Shown here piece by piece: positions 25,079 through 33,802 of a stretch of DNA of 60,752 bases. The notes under the pieces were generated by a model, which did no database searches, had not been told where the DNA came from, and saw only the letters and a program-made list of their open reading frames with translations. Source of the DNA: Acidovorax sp. Root219 (GTDB taxonomy: Bacteria > Pseudomonadota > Gammaproteobacteria > Burkholderiales > Burkholderiaceae_C); the NCBI RefSeq assembly GCF_001428665.1, contig NZ_LMIJ01000010.1, positions 164,978 through 225,729 on the forward strand, given 5' to 3'. A program made the translations under genes and the position numbers. How positions within the stretch are numbered: position 1 is the first letter of the stretch; every line of letters begins with the position of its first letter.

Positions 25079-26188
25079 TTATTTCGCCAGGTTCCGGAAC
25101 ACTGAAGGGCTCTCCGCCTGGCCCAGGCCGGTGCCTTCGGCAATCGGCAGTTCGCGGGCCACGCTGCTAGACGATACGTTCGCCATCACCGAATTGACCG
25201 GCGCCACGCCCACCGACCCATCGGCCAGCACCGTCAGCTCATACACCGTCCAGACATTGTTGGAGCCGGTATAGGGTGCGGCCGGGGGCGTGAAGGTATA
25301 GGCCTGCCCATTGGAAAGCTCCAGCCGCACGTTGGCATTCGACGTGCCGAGGTTGCCAGAGCCCGCATAGTGGTGCACCGAATAGCGGTAGACGCCCGGG
25401 CGCAGCGCGCTGGCTGCGCTGGCCGTGGGCGGGCAGGTCACCGTTTCCGGGCCATAGGACGAGATGTCATCCACATCGAGCGCGCACATGTCGCCGGATG
25501 TCTTGGCGCCAAAGTACACATGCCAGCGCGAATTGGCGCTAGCAGCCGGGCCCGTCAGGTGCGAATCCAGATCGCGCGGGTTCTCACCCCAGGTCAGGAT
25601 GGTGCGGAACTGGCCGGCAGCCAGCCCGCCCGCGCTGCCGCTGGCTGGCGACAGGGCCACCGCCACCTGGTTGGGGGCGGAGCAGTTGAGCAGCACCGTC
25701 TGGTTGGCGGGCGAATAGTTGGGCGCCGTGGTGGTCACGGTGAAGAAACCTTGTGCCAGCCCCGCGAAAGAGGCCACGCCCTGTGCATTGGTGGTGGCCG
25801 AGCGCGTGCCCAGCGTCACCGACGCATTGGCCAGGGGCTGGTTCGCGCCCCGCAACGCATCGAACACCGTCACCTGGGCCGTGGCGCACTGCACCGAGCC
25901 CGACCCGCCGGTCTGCTGCAGCCCCACCGGCACCAGGTGCAAGGTGGCAGGGTCGAAGCGGAACAGGATGTTGTAGTTGGATTCCACCGTGGTCGTGGTG
26001 CCCGGCTGCTGCGGGTTGGGCACCGGCACCAGCAGGCGCAGGTTTTCCAGCAGCACGTCCGTCTGGTTGACGCCCGCGCCACGCGTGCCGGAGAAATCGA
26101 TGACCTGTGCCTGCGCACCAAGCGCCAGGGCTGCGGACGCGGCGACCACTGCGCAACGCGCCCAGCGGGCAATGCCGTATGTGTTCAT
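25079..26188 (-). CDS. Secreted protein with carboxypeptidase-regulatory-like and YfaP-like domains
   Basis: A 369-residue exported protein with a signal peptide ending AALALGAQA. The middle (about residues 100-180) resembles a carboxypeptidase-regulatory/Ig-like fold (PLANASVTLGTRSATTNAQGV, GFFTVTTTAPNY). It is followed by a domain resembling the YfaP/DUF2135 type, with RTILTWGENPRDLDSHLTGP, WHVYFGAK, CALDVDDISSYGPETVT and GVYRYSVHHYAGSG. Such domains bind ligands at the cell surface, but no specific role is known to me. The gene has its own terminator and lies divergent from the TetR gene. Family assignment is moderate. Confidence 0.65.
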   Translation of the reverse strand: MNTYGIARWARCAVVAASAALALGAQAQVIDFSGTRGAGVNQTDVLLENLRLLVPVPNPQQPGTTTTVESNYNILFRFDPATLHLVPVGLQQTGGSGSVQCATAQVTVFDALRGANQPLANASVTLGTRSATTNAQGVASFAGLAQGFFTVTTTAPNYSPANQTVLLNCSAPNQVAVALSPASGSAGGLAAGQFRTILTWGENPRDLDSHLTGPAASANSRWHVYFGAKTSGDMCALDVDDISSYGPETVTCPPTASAASALRPGVYRYSVHHYAGSGNLGTSNANVRLELSNGQAYTFTPPAAPYTGSNNVWTVYELTVLADGSVGVAPVNSVMANVSSSSVARELPIAEGTGLGQAESPSVFRNLAK

Positions 26189-26501
26189 GAAACCAGCCTC
26201 TCGTTGAATTGACCGCGGAGCGTAGGGGATAACTGCCGCCGTGCCAAATCACCGCCAATGCGCAAAAGAACACTTTTACAAACATTAAACCGACAAAGCG
26301 CGACAGATTTCGCAAAAACCGCCATTTTTGCAGCGCGGCCTGTTTCAACTTGATGGGTGAATCAACGATTGGGAACAATTTTGTGGGCTTCGTCCGTGCA
26401 CTCTGTCCATACACCGGAACCACGAACGCCAACAACCTGATCCGTTATTTTTACAAAGCACTTGCTTGCTAAAAATAAAGTGTTTTGCTATTGTGCAGAG
26501 C
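26189..26501. other. Divergent promoter region
   Basis: 313 bp between two divergently transcribed genes, with no reading frame of its own. The right end holds a recognisable promoter for the TetR gene (26455-26494). The left part must contain the promoter of the secreted protein gene, which I cannot place confidently. Confidence 0.6.
26455..26494 (+). promoter_or_regulatory. Leaderless promoter and candidate operator of the TetR gene
   Basis: A -35 TTGCTA (26466-26471), 17-bp spacer and -10 TATTGT (26489-26494) place the start of transcription at or one base before the ATG at 26502. There is no Shine-Dalgarno sequence. AAAGCACTT (26455-26463) and AAGTGTTTT (26478-26486) form an inverted repeat with one mismatch that flanks the -35 box and could be the TetR operator. 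Confidence 0.5.
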
Positions 26502-27230
26502 ATGGAAACCCCCGCTGTCCGGCGCAAACGTCCCTTGCCTCCCCGCCCTCCTGAAGCCCCTACCACGCCTGCCGCCCGCATCCGCAAAACCGCCGTCGGG
26601 GTGGCAGAAGAACCCCGGCGCCCGCGCGGCCGCCCGCGCAAGACCGCCGAAGAAGTGGATGACGGCAACCGCCGCCGCAAGCTCATGGACGGCGCGGCCA
26701 GGCTGTTCCTGACCAAGGGCTTTGCGGCCACCACCACGCGCGACATCGCTGCGGCGGCGGGCATGCACAGCGGCTCGCCCTTCTACCACTTCGAAAGCAA
26801 GGGCGCCTTGCTCCACGCGGTCATGAACGAAGGCATGGTCATGGCCCTGCAAAGCCAGCAGCAGGCGCTGGCCGCCCTGCCCCTCGACGCCTCGCCGCGC
26901 GAGCAGCTCCAGGTGCTGATCCGCCACCATTTCGAGATACTGCTCGGCCCGCGCAGCGGCTTCATCCCGGTGATGCTGTACGAATGGCGCTCGCTGACGC
27001 CCGCGCAACGCAAGGGGATCGCCCGCGTCAAGGACGCCTACGAAGCCGCCTGGATGCCCACGCTCGAAACCCTGTCACGGCAGGGCGCACTGCAGGCCAC
27101 CCCGGGCGTGGCGCGCCTGTTCCTTTTCGGCGCACTGAACTGGGCCGTGCAGTGGTTTGCCCCCAAGGGTGGCAAGTCGCTGGACGAGTTGACCGGCGAA
27201 GCGCTCGCATTGTTCATACGGGAGGCATGA
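26502..27230 (+). CDS. TetR-family regulator of the atu-like cluster
   Basis: A 242-residue TetR-type repressor. The first ~60 residues are Pro/Arg-rich and include RRPRGRPRK, an AT-hook-like element, before the helix-turn-helix (ATTTRDIAAAAGMHSGSPFYHFESKGALLHAV). The ligand domain follows. The start used is the ATG for METPAVRRK; transcription probably begins at this codon. The gene ends 3 bp before the SDR gene and heads the eight-gene cluster, as AtuR does in Pseudomonas terpene clusters. Ligand is unknown, probably an acyl-CoA of the pathway. Confidence 0.87.
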   Translation: METPAVRRKRPLPPRPPEAPTTPAARIRKTAVGVAEEPRRPRGRPRKTAEEVDDGNRRRKLMDGAARLFLTKGFAATTTRDIAAAAGMHSGSPFYHFESKGALLHAVMNEGMVMALQSQQQALAALPLDASPREQLQVLIRHHFEILLGPRSGFIPVMLYEWRSLTPAQRKGIARVKDAYEAAWMPTLETLSRQGALQATPGVARLFLFGALNWAVQWFAPKGGKSLDELTGEALALFIREA

Positions 27231-27233
27231 GCC

Positions 27234-28145
27234 ATGTACCAGAGCGTGTTCGCACCAGGCCTGCTCGTGGGGCAGGTGGTGATCGTCACCGGCGGCGGCT
27301 CGGGCATAGGCCGCTGCACGGCGCACGAGCTGGCGCGGCTGGGTGCGCAGGTGGTGCTGGTCGGGCGCAAGGCCGACAAGCTGCAGGCGGTGCAGGCCGA
27401 GATCACGGCGGACGGCGGGCGGGCCTCCTGGCATGCCTGCGACATCCGCTCCGAAGAGGCCGTGGCCATCGTGGTGCAGCAGGCCCTGGCGGAGCATGGC
27501 CGCATCGATGCGCTGGTGAACAACGCGGGCGGCCAGTTCATGGCGCCGCTGGCAAGCATCTCCGCCAAGGGCTGGGAGGCGGTGCTGAACACCAACCTCA
27601 CCGGCGGCTTCCTGATGGCGCGCGAGTGCCACCGGCAGTGGATGCAGGCCCAGGGCGGCAGCATCGTCAACATCGTGGCCGACATGTGGGGCTCCATGCC
27701 TGGCATGGGGCACAGCGGCGCAGCGCGCGCCGGCATGGTCAGCTTCACCGAAACCGCTGCGCTCGAATGGGCCGGCAGCGGCGTGCGCGTGAACGCGGTG
27801 GCGCCCGGCTACATCGCATCGAGCGGCATGGACAACTACCCGCCCGCCGCCGCCGACATGCTGCGCGCCATGCGCCACACGGTGCCGCAGGGGCGCTTTG
27901 GCACCGAAGCCGAGGTCTCGGCAGCCATCGTCTTTTTGCTCAGCCCTGCGGCCAGCTTCATCAGCGGCACCACCTTGCGCGTCGATGGCGCACGGCCCCA
28001 GGCGCGCCTGGGCTGGCCCATGCAGGTGCCCGATGCGCCCACCCAGCAGCGGCCTGCCGTGCTGCCATTCGAGGGCTTTCACCGCGCGCAGGTGCCGCGC
28101 GTGTTTGCAGAGCAGCAGCAACAGCCCCCGGAGGCAGCGCCATGA
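27234..28145 (+). CDS. SDR-family oxidoreductase (AtuB-like) with altered active site
   Basis: A 303-residue short-chain dehydrogenase/reductase. The cofactor motif TGGGSGIG is near residue 18, and VNNAGGQF and VNAVAPGYI mark the fold. Where most SDRs have the YxxxK catalytic pair, this protein reads GMGHSGAARAGM, so Tyr is replaced and Lys is Arg; related acyl-CoA-cluster SDRs have the same block as far as I recall. A good GGGAGG ribosome site precedes the ATG, and its stop overlaps the carboxyltransferase start (ATGA). Probably a step in acyl-CoA or terpenoid catabolism. Confidence 0.82.
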   Translation: MYQSVFAPGLLVGQVVIVTGGGSGIGRCTAHELARLGAQVVLVGRKADKLQAVQAEITADGGRASWHACDIRSEEAVAIVVQQALAEHGRIDALVNNAGGQFMAPLASISAKGWEAVLNTNLTGGFLMARECHRQWMQAQGGSIVNIVADMWGSMPGMGHSGAARAGMVSFTETAALEWAGSGVRVNAVAPGYIASSGMDNYPPAAADMLRAMRHTVPQGRFGTEAEVSAAIVFLLSPAASFISGTTLRVDGARPQARLGWPMQVPDAPTQQRPAVLPFEGFHRAQVPRVFAEQQQQPPEAAP

Positions 28146-29755
28146 CGGCTTTCGCCTCCCGGTTCAATGCCGCCGCTCCCGACGTGCAGCGGCGGCGCAG
28201 TGCCAAACTGGCGCGCCTGGACGCCCTGAGCGCCCTCGAAGACCGCGCTGCGGCCGCCTCGGCCCGCTCGCTGCCGCAGTTCGAGAAACGCGGCCAGTTG
28301 CTGCCACGCCAGCGCGTGGCGCTGCTGCTCGATGCGGGCGCGCCCTGGCTGCCCTTGGCCACGCTGGCAGGCTATCTGCAGGACACGAAAGACCCGGCCA
28401 AATCCGTCCCCGGCGGCGGCATCCTCGCAGGCATCGGCACGGTGTCGGGCGTGCGCTGCATGGTGGTGGCCAGCGATTCTGGCATCGAGGCGGGCGCCAT
28501 CCAGCCCATGGGCCTCGACAAGATCCTGCGCGTGCAGGAGATCGCGCTACAGAATCGCCTGCCCTTCGTGCACCTGGTCGAAAGCGCGGGGGCCAACCTC
28601 ATGCGTTACCGGGTCGAGGGCTTCGTGCATGGCGGCAGCCTGTTTCGCAACCTGGCGCGGCTCTCGGCAGCCGGCATCCCGGTGATCACCGTGCAGCATG
28701 GCTCGGGAACGGCAGGTGGGGCCTACATGCCCGGCCTGTCGGACGTGGTGATCATGGTGCAGGGCCGCTCGCGCGCCTTCCTGGCCGGGCCGCCGTTGCT
28801 CAAGGCTGCCACGGGAGAGATCGCCACCGAGGAGGAGCTGGGCGGTGCCGAGATGCACACCAGCATCTCGGGCCTGGGCGAATACCTGGCACTGGATGAC
28901 CGCGAGGCCATTGGCATGGCGCGCGCCATCGTCGAGGCATCGGGATGGGCGAACCCTGCTTCAACGTCTGCGGCCCCAGGCCCGACGCTGGCTGCTGATG
29001 ACCTGCTGGCCCTGATGCCCGACGACCTGCGCCAGCCCGTGGACATGCGCGAAGTGATCGCGCGCCTCGTCGATGGCTCCGAACTGCTCGAATTCAAGGC
29101 ACGCTACGGCATGGCGACGGTATGCGCGCAGGCGCGCATCGATGGCCGCCCCGTGGGCTTCATCACCAACAACGGCCCCATCGACGTGGCCGGCGCCAAC
29201 AAGGCGGCACACTTCATCCAGTGGATGTGCCAGCTGGGCCACCCCATCATCTACTTGCAGAACACCACGGGCTACATGGTGGGCAAGGACAGCGAACGGG
29301 GCGGCATGATCAAGCACGGCAGCAAGATGATCCAGGCCGTGGCCAATGCCACGGTGCCGCAGATCACCATCCAGTGCGGCGCCAGCTTTGGCGCTGGCAA
29401 CTACGGCATGTGCGGGCGCGGTTATGCACCGCGCTTCCTGTTCAGCTGGCCTGGCGCCAAGACCGCCGTGATGGGCGGCGAGCAGGCCGCACGCACCATG
29501 CAGATCGTGACCGAGGCAGCGCTGGCGCGCAAAGGCATCACGCCCGATCCGGCCGAGTCGCAGGCCCAGTTCGACAAGATCGTGGCCATGTTCGAGGCCC
29601 AGGCCGATGCCTTCTACACCAGCGGCCTGCTGCTGGACGACGGAGTGATCGACCCGCGCGACACCCGCGCCGTGCTGGCCCTGTGCCTAGCCACCTGCGC
29701 CGACGCACAGGCGCGCAGCCTTCACCCCATGCAGTTCGGGGTCGCCCGCATGTAG
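28142..29755 (+). CDS. Acyl-CoA carboxylase carboxyltransferase subunit (geranyl-CoA type, AtuC-like)
   Basis: A 537-residue biotin-dependent carboxyltransferase beta subunit; AtuC is about the same length. Conserved blocks include VPGGGILAGIGTVSGV, HLVESAGANLMRY, GSGTAGGAYMPGLSD, FLAGPPLLKAATGE and, in the C-terminal half, GFITNNGPIDVAGANKAAHF and FGAGNYGMCGRGY. The FLAGPPLLKAATGE segment is closer to geranyl-CoA than to methylcrotonyl-CoA carboxylases as I remember them; specificity is inference. The start overlaps the SDR stop by 4 bp. The biotin-carrying partner is encoded at 31819. Confidence 0.85.
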   Translation: MTAFASRFNAAAPDVQRRRSAKLARLDALSALEDRAAAASARSLPQFEKRGQLLPRQRVALLLDAGAPWLPLATLAGYLQDTKDPAKSVPGGGILAGIGTVSGVRCMVVASDSGIEAGAIQPMGLDKILRVQEIALQNRLPFVHLVESAGANLMRYRVEGFVHGGSLFRNLARLSAAGIPVITVQHGSGTAGGAYMPGLSDVVIMVQGRSRAFLAGPPLLKAATGEIATEEELGGAEMHTSISGLGEYLALDDREAIGMARAIVEASGWANPASTSAAPGPTLAADDLLALMPDDLRQPVDMREVIARLVDGSELLEFKARYGMATVCAQARIDGRPVGFITNNGPIDVAGANKAAHFIQWMCQLGHPIIYLQNTTGYMVGKDSERGGMIKHGSKMIQAVANATVPQITIQCGASFGAGNYGMCGRGYAPRFLFSWPGAKTAVMGGEQAARTMQIVTEAALARKGITPDPAESQAQFDKIVAMFEAQADAFYTSGLLLDDGVIDPRDTRAVLALCLATCADAQARSLHPMQFGVARM

Positions 29756-29810
29756 ACGCGCTTTCCCTTCCTCTTGCACTGGTCCACACAAAAATCAACG
29801 GAGACAAACC

Positions 29811-30992
29811 ATGCAGTTCACGCACGAGCACCGCGAGATCCAGAAGACCCTCAAGCGCTTCATTGACGAGGAGATCAACCCCCATGTGGACGAATGGGAG
29901 GCGGCCGAGATCTTCCCCGCGCACGAGGTCTTCAAGAAGATGGGCAAGCTCGGGCTGCTGGGCCTGTGCAAGCCCGAGGAGTACGGCGGCTCGGGTCTGG
30001 ACTACTCCTACTCTGTGGCCATGGCCGAGACGCTGGGCCACGTGCACTGCGGCGGTGTGCCCATGGCCATCGGTGTGCAGACCGACATGTGCACCCCGGC
30101 ACTGGCGCGCCACGGCAGCGAGGAGCTCAAGCGCGACTTTCTGGCCCCTGCCATTGCGGGCGACACGGTGGGCTGCATCGGCGTGAGCGAGCCTGCTGCG
30201 GGCAGCGATGTATCGGGCATCAAGACCACGGCGCGCAAGGATGGTGACGACTATGTGATCAGCGGCCAGAAGATGTGGATCACCAACAGCCTGCAGGCCG
30301 ACTGGATGTGCATGCTGGTCAACACCGGCGAAGGCCCCGTACACCGCAACAAGAGCCTGGTGATGGTGCCCCTGCGCGACGGCCCTGGCGGCCGGCTCAC
30401 CAAGGGCGTGGAGGTGGCGCAGAAGATCCGCAAGATCGGCATGCACAGCAGCGATACGGGCCTGCTCTACTTCGACGAGGTGCGCGTGCCGCAGCGCTAC
30501 CGCATTGGCGCTGAAGGCCAGGGCTTCATCTACCAGATGCAGCAGTTCCAGGAAGAACGGCTGTGGTGCGCCTCCAGCACGCTGGAGGCGCTGAACAATT
30601 GCATCGGCTGGACCATCGAATGGGCACAGGAGCGCAAGCTCTTTGGCGGTGCGCTGGCCGATCAGCAATGGGTGCAGTTCAAGCTGGCCGAGCTCAAGAC
30701 CGAGGTGGAGGCCCTGCGCGCGCTGACCTACCGCGCCTGCGAGCTCTATGTGGGCGGGCAGGACGTGCTGGAACTCGCCTCCATGGCCAAGCTCAAGGCC
30801 GGCCGGCTGAACCGCGAGGTGCCCGACACCTGCCTGCAGTTCTGGGGCGGCATGGGCTTCACGCTGGAGAACAAGGTCTCGCGCATGTACCGCGATGGGC
30901 GCCTGGCCTCCATCGGCGGCGGGGCCGACGAGGTGATGCTGGGCATCCTCGCCAAGACCATGGGCATTGCCAAGCGGCCCACGGCCCACTGA
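29811..30992 (+). CDS. Acyl-CoA dehydrogenase (citronellyl-CoA dehydrogenase, AtuD-like)
   Basis: A 393-residue acyl-CoA dehydrogenase. Motifs are CIGVSEPAAGSDVSGI and KMWITNSLQADWM for FAD/substrate and ASIGGGADEVMLGIL at the C-terminus. The N-terminal INPHVDEWE, GLDYSYSV and VQTDMCTPALARHGS match AtuD as I recall it. A GGAGACAAACC sequence precedes the ATG. It follows the carboxyltransferase gene by 55 bp and would oxidise the acyl-CoA that is then carboxylated. Confidence 0.87.
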   Translation: MQFTHEHREIQKTLKRFIDEEINPHVDEWEAAEIFPAHEVFKKMGKLGLLGLCKPEEYGGSGLDYSYSVAMAETLGHVHCGGVPMAIGVQTDMCTPALARHGSEELKRDFLAPAIAGDTVGCIGVSEPAAGSDVSGIKTTARKDGDDYVISGQKMWITNSLQADWMCMLVNTGEGPVHRNKSLVMVPLRDGPGGRLTKGVEVAQKIRKIGMHSSDTGLLYFDEVRVPQRYRIGAEGQGFIYQMQQFQEERLWCASSTLEALNNCIGWTIEWAQERKLFGGALADQQWVQFKLAELKTEVEALRALTYRACELYVGGQDVLELASMAKLKAGRLNREVPDTCLQFWGGMGFTLENKVSRMYRDGRLASIGGGADEVMLGILAKTMGIAKRPTAH

Positions 30993-31006
30993 AAGCAGGC
31001 CCGAGC

Positions 31007-31822
31007 ATGCACGACGCCCTGCTGATCGACCGCGCACCGCTGGGTACCGGCCTTTTCTGCGAGACCTGGACCCTGAACGACCCGGCCAGCCGCAATGCGC
31101 TGACCGATGCCCTGGTGGACGCTCTGCTGAACGCCTGCACACGCGCCCAGAGCGACACCGCACTGCGCGGTGTGGTGCTGCGCGGCGCAGGCGGGCATTT
31201 CTGCGCAGGCGGCAGCCTGGGCGGCTTTGCCAAGGCCATCGGCCAGCCGCTCGATGCCGGGGTGCCCGACCCGCTGGTGCCACTCAACCGCCGCTTCGGC
31301 AGCCTGCTGCAGGCGCTGTGCGACCTGCCCCAGTGGCTGGTGGTCGCGGTAGAAGGCGCGGCCATGGGCGGCGGCCTGGGCCTGGTCTGCTGTGGCGACC
31401 TGGTGCTGGCGGATGCGGGCGCCCAGTTCGGCGCGCCCGAGGTCACGCTGGGGCTGATGCCCGCGCAGATTGCGCCGTTCTTGGTGCGGCGGCTCGGCCC
31501 TGCGGCGGCCCGGCGCTGGCTGCTGTCGGGCATACGCAGCGGGGCGGTTGCCGCGCAGCAGGCGGGTTTGGTAGATGAAGTCATCGAGGGCGCGATGGAT
31601 GGCGCTGTGCAGGCCGCCGTTCAGCGCCTGGCCACCACCGCCCCCCAGGCCATTGCGGCCACCAAACACCTGCTGCTGCAGGTGCAGAGCGCCCTGCCGC
31701 TGCCCGCCCTGCTCGACGATGCCGCCCACCTGTTTGCCCGCGCGCTGCGTGGACCGGAGGCATCCGAGGGGCTGGCCGCCTTCACGGCCCGCAAGGCACC
31801 ACCCTGGAACCCTGCGGCATGA
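31007..31822 (+). CDS. Enoyl-CoA hydratase (isohexenylglutaconyl-CoA hydratase, AtuE-like)
   Basis: A 271-residue crotonase. The oxyanion-hole blocks are GGHFCAGGSLGGF and VEGAAMGGGLGLV, and FGAPEVTLGLMPAQIAPF carries the catalytic-loop glutamate. The ATG chosen gives MHDALLIDRA with AAAGCAGG upstream; the frame runs on far upstream without a better start. Its stop overlaps the start of the biotin carboxylase gene (ATGA). By position it corresponds to AtuE, which hydrates the carboxylated enoyl-CoA. Confidence 0.85.
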   Translation: MHDALLIDRAPLGTGLFCETWTLNDPASRNALTDALVDALLNACTRAQSDTALRGVVLRGAGGHFCAGGSLGGFAKAIGQPLDAGVPDPLVPLNRRFGSLLQALCDLPQWLVVAVEGAAMGGGLGLVCCGDLVLADAGAQFGAPEVTLGLMPAQIAPFLVRRLGPAAARRWLLSGIRSGAVAAQQAGLVDEVIEGAMDGAVQAAVQRLATTAPQAIAATKHLLLQVQSALPLPALLDDAAHLFARALRGPEASEGLAAFTARKAPPWNPAA

Positions 31823-33798
31823 AAAAAATACTGATTGCCAATCGCGGAGAGATTGCCAGGCGCATCGTGCACACGGCACACGCCATGGGCATTGCCACCG
31901 TGGCCGTGTACTCCGAGCCCGATGCCCATGCCCTGCATGTGCGCGAGGCCACGCAAGCCTTGGCGCTGGGCGGCAGCGCCAGTGCCGACAGCTACCTGCG
32001 CATCGACAAGCTGCTGGCGGCAGCACGCGCCACCGGTGCGGACGCCGTTCACCCGGGCTATGGCTTTCTCAGCGAGAACGCAGAGTTCGCGCAGGCTGTT
32101 GCCGATGCGGGCCTGGTGTGGATTGGCCCATCGGCCAGCGCCATACGCGCGCTGGGCAGCAAGGCCGGCGCCAAGGCGCTGGCACAGGCGCAGGGCGTGC
32201 CCTGCCTGCCGGGCTACGCGGGGGACGACCAGAGCGACGAGCGCTTTGCTACAGAAGCCGCGCGCATCGGCTTTCCACTGATGGTCAAGGCCGTGGCCGG
32301 TGGCGGCGGGCGCGGCATGCGGCTGGTGACCGAAGCCGTTCAGTTGCACGCAGCGCTGACCAGCGCACGCTCCGAAGCGCTGGCGGGCTTCGGCAATGGC
32401 GACCTGCTGATCGAGCGTGCACTGCTCAACCCGCGCCATGTAGAGGTGCAGGTGTTTGCCGATGCACAGGGCCACTGCATCCACCTGGGCGAGCGCGATT
32501 GCTCGGTGCAGCGGCGCCACCAGAAACTGATCGAAGAATCGCCGAGCCCCGCTGTGGACATGGCCCTGCGTGAGCGCATGGGCGCCTGCGCCGTTGCGCT
32601 GGCACAGGCAGCAGGGTACGTGGGTGCCGGCACCGTTGAGTTTCTGCTCGACGATTCAGACCAGCAAGGCAGCTTCTACCTGATGGAGATGAATACCCGC
32701 CTGCAGGTGGAACACCCCGTGACCGAGGCGCTTACCGGCCTGGACCTGGTGGAGTGGCAGATCCGCGTGGCACGTGGCGAGCCGTTGCCGCTGGCGCAGC
32801 ACCAGGTGGCACTGCAAGGCCATGCCATCGAGGTGCGGCTGTGTGCGGAAGACGCGCACTTCACGCCTCACACCGGGCGCGTGCTGCACTTCGCCGCGCC
32901 GTCGGCCACCTCTTTCGAACGTGCGCTCTTGGGCGGGTTGCGCTTTGACCATGCGCTGGAGGAAGGCACCGAGGTCACGCCCCACTACGACGCCATGCTG
33001 GGCAAGCTCATCGTGCATGCCGCCACGCGCGGCGAAGCCATCGATGCACTGGTGCGTGCGTTGGAGGGAACCGCGCTGCTCGGGTTGCCCAGCAACCGCG
33101 CCTTTCTGGCAACGTGCCTGGGACACCCGCAGTTCCGCGCCGGGCAGGCACGCGTGCCCTTCCTCGCGCAGGAGGGTGATGCACTGCGCGCCGCACTGCG
33201 CCTGCAGGAACAGACCGCCTTGCTGCCCAGTGCCATGGCCGCCTTGTTCCCGCCCCGCACCACCACCCTGCCCTGCAGCTTTGCGCGCCCCATGCGGCTG
33301 CGCCACCAGGGCGTTGTGCTGCCGCTGGCCGTGCGGGAGCTGGGCCCTGGACAGCTGCGCGTTGAACAACAAGGTACCGAGCCGGCATCCGTCGGCATGC
33401 ACCTCACGCCGCTGCCCGACGGGCGCGTGCAATGCGCCATGGAGGGCGTGACACACGCTGTGCGAACGGCGGCAGTGGGCCCGCACCGATGGCACTGGCA
33501 GGCCGGCGGTGTGGAGGGCTGGGTGGAAGATGCCTCTTGGGAACCGGCCGCGCGCGCAGGCGCGGCAGGCGGTGCCAACGAACTGCGAGCCCCCTTCAAC
33601 GGGCGCGTGGTGGCGGTGCCCGTCTCTGCTGGCGAGGCCTTGCAGGCAGGTGCCACGGTGGTGGTGCTCGAATCCATGAAGCTCGAACACAGCCTGGCCT
33701 GCCCCACGGCAGCCACGGTGGCCGAGCTGCTGGTGGCGCCGGGCCAGCAGGTGGCGCCGGGCCAGGTGCTGGCGCGCTTTGCCATGCAGGAGGCTTGA
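31819..33798 (+). CDS. Acyl-CoA carboxylase biotin carboxylase/BCCP subunit (AtuF-like)
   Basis: A 659-residue alpha subunit. The biotin carboxylase domain (residues ~1-450) starts MKKILIANRGEIARRIV and contains the ATP-grasp loop KAVAGGGGRGMRLV and MEMNTRLQVEHPVTE. The biotin carboxyl carrier domain is at the C-terminus, with the biotinylated lysine K621 in ESMKLEH. Length equals that of AtuF. It overlaps the hydratase stop by 4 bp. With the 28142 product it forms the ATP-dependent carboxylase of the pathway. Confidence 0.92.
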   Translation: MKKILIANRGEIARRIVHTAHAMGIATVAVYSEPDAHALHVREATQALALGGSASADSYLRIDKLLAAARATGADAVHPGYGFLSENAEFAQAVADAGLVWIGPSASAIRALGSKAGAKALAQAQGVPCLPGYAGDDQSDERFATEAARIGFPLMVKAVAGGGGRGMRLVTEAVQLHAALTSARSEALAGFGNGDLLIERALLNPRHVEVQVFADAQGHCIHLGERDCSVQRRHQKLIEESPSPAVDMALRERMGACAVALAQAAGYVGAGTVEFLLDDSDQQGSFYLMEMNTRLQVEHPVTEALTGLDLVEWQIRVARGEPLPLAQHQVALQGHAIEVRLCAEDAHFTPHTGRVLHFAAPSATSFERALLGGLRFDHALEEGTEVTPHYDAMLGKLIVHAATRGEAIDALVRALEGTALLGLPSNRAFLATCLGHPQFRAGQARVPFLAQEGDALRAALRLQEQTALLPSAMAALFPPRTTTLPCSFARPMRLRHQGVVLPLAVRELGPGQLRVEQQGTEPASVGMHLTPLPDGRVQCAMEGVTHAVRTAAVGPHRWHWQAGGVEGWVEDASWEPAARAGAAGGANELRAPFNGRVVAVPVSAGEALQAGATVVVLESMKLEHSLACPTAATVAELLVAPGQQVAPGQVLARFAMQEA

Positions 33799-33802
33799 GA
33801 CC

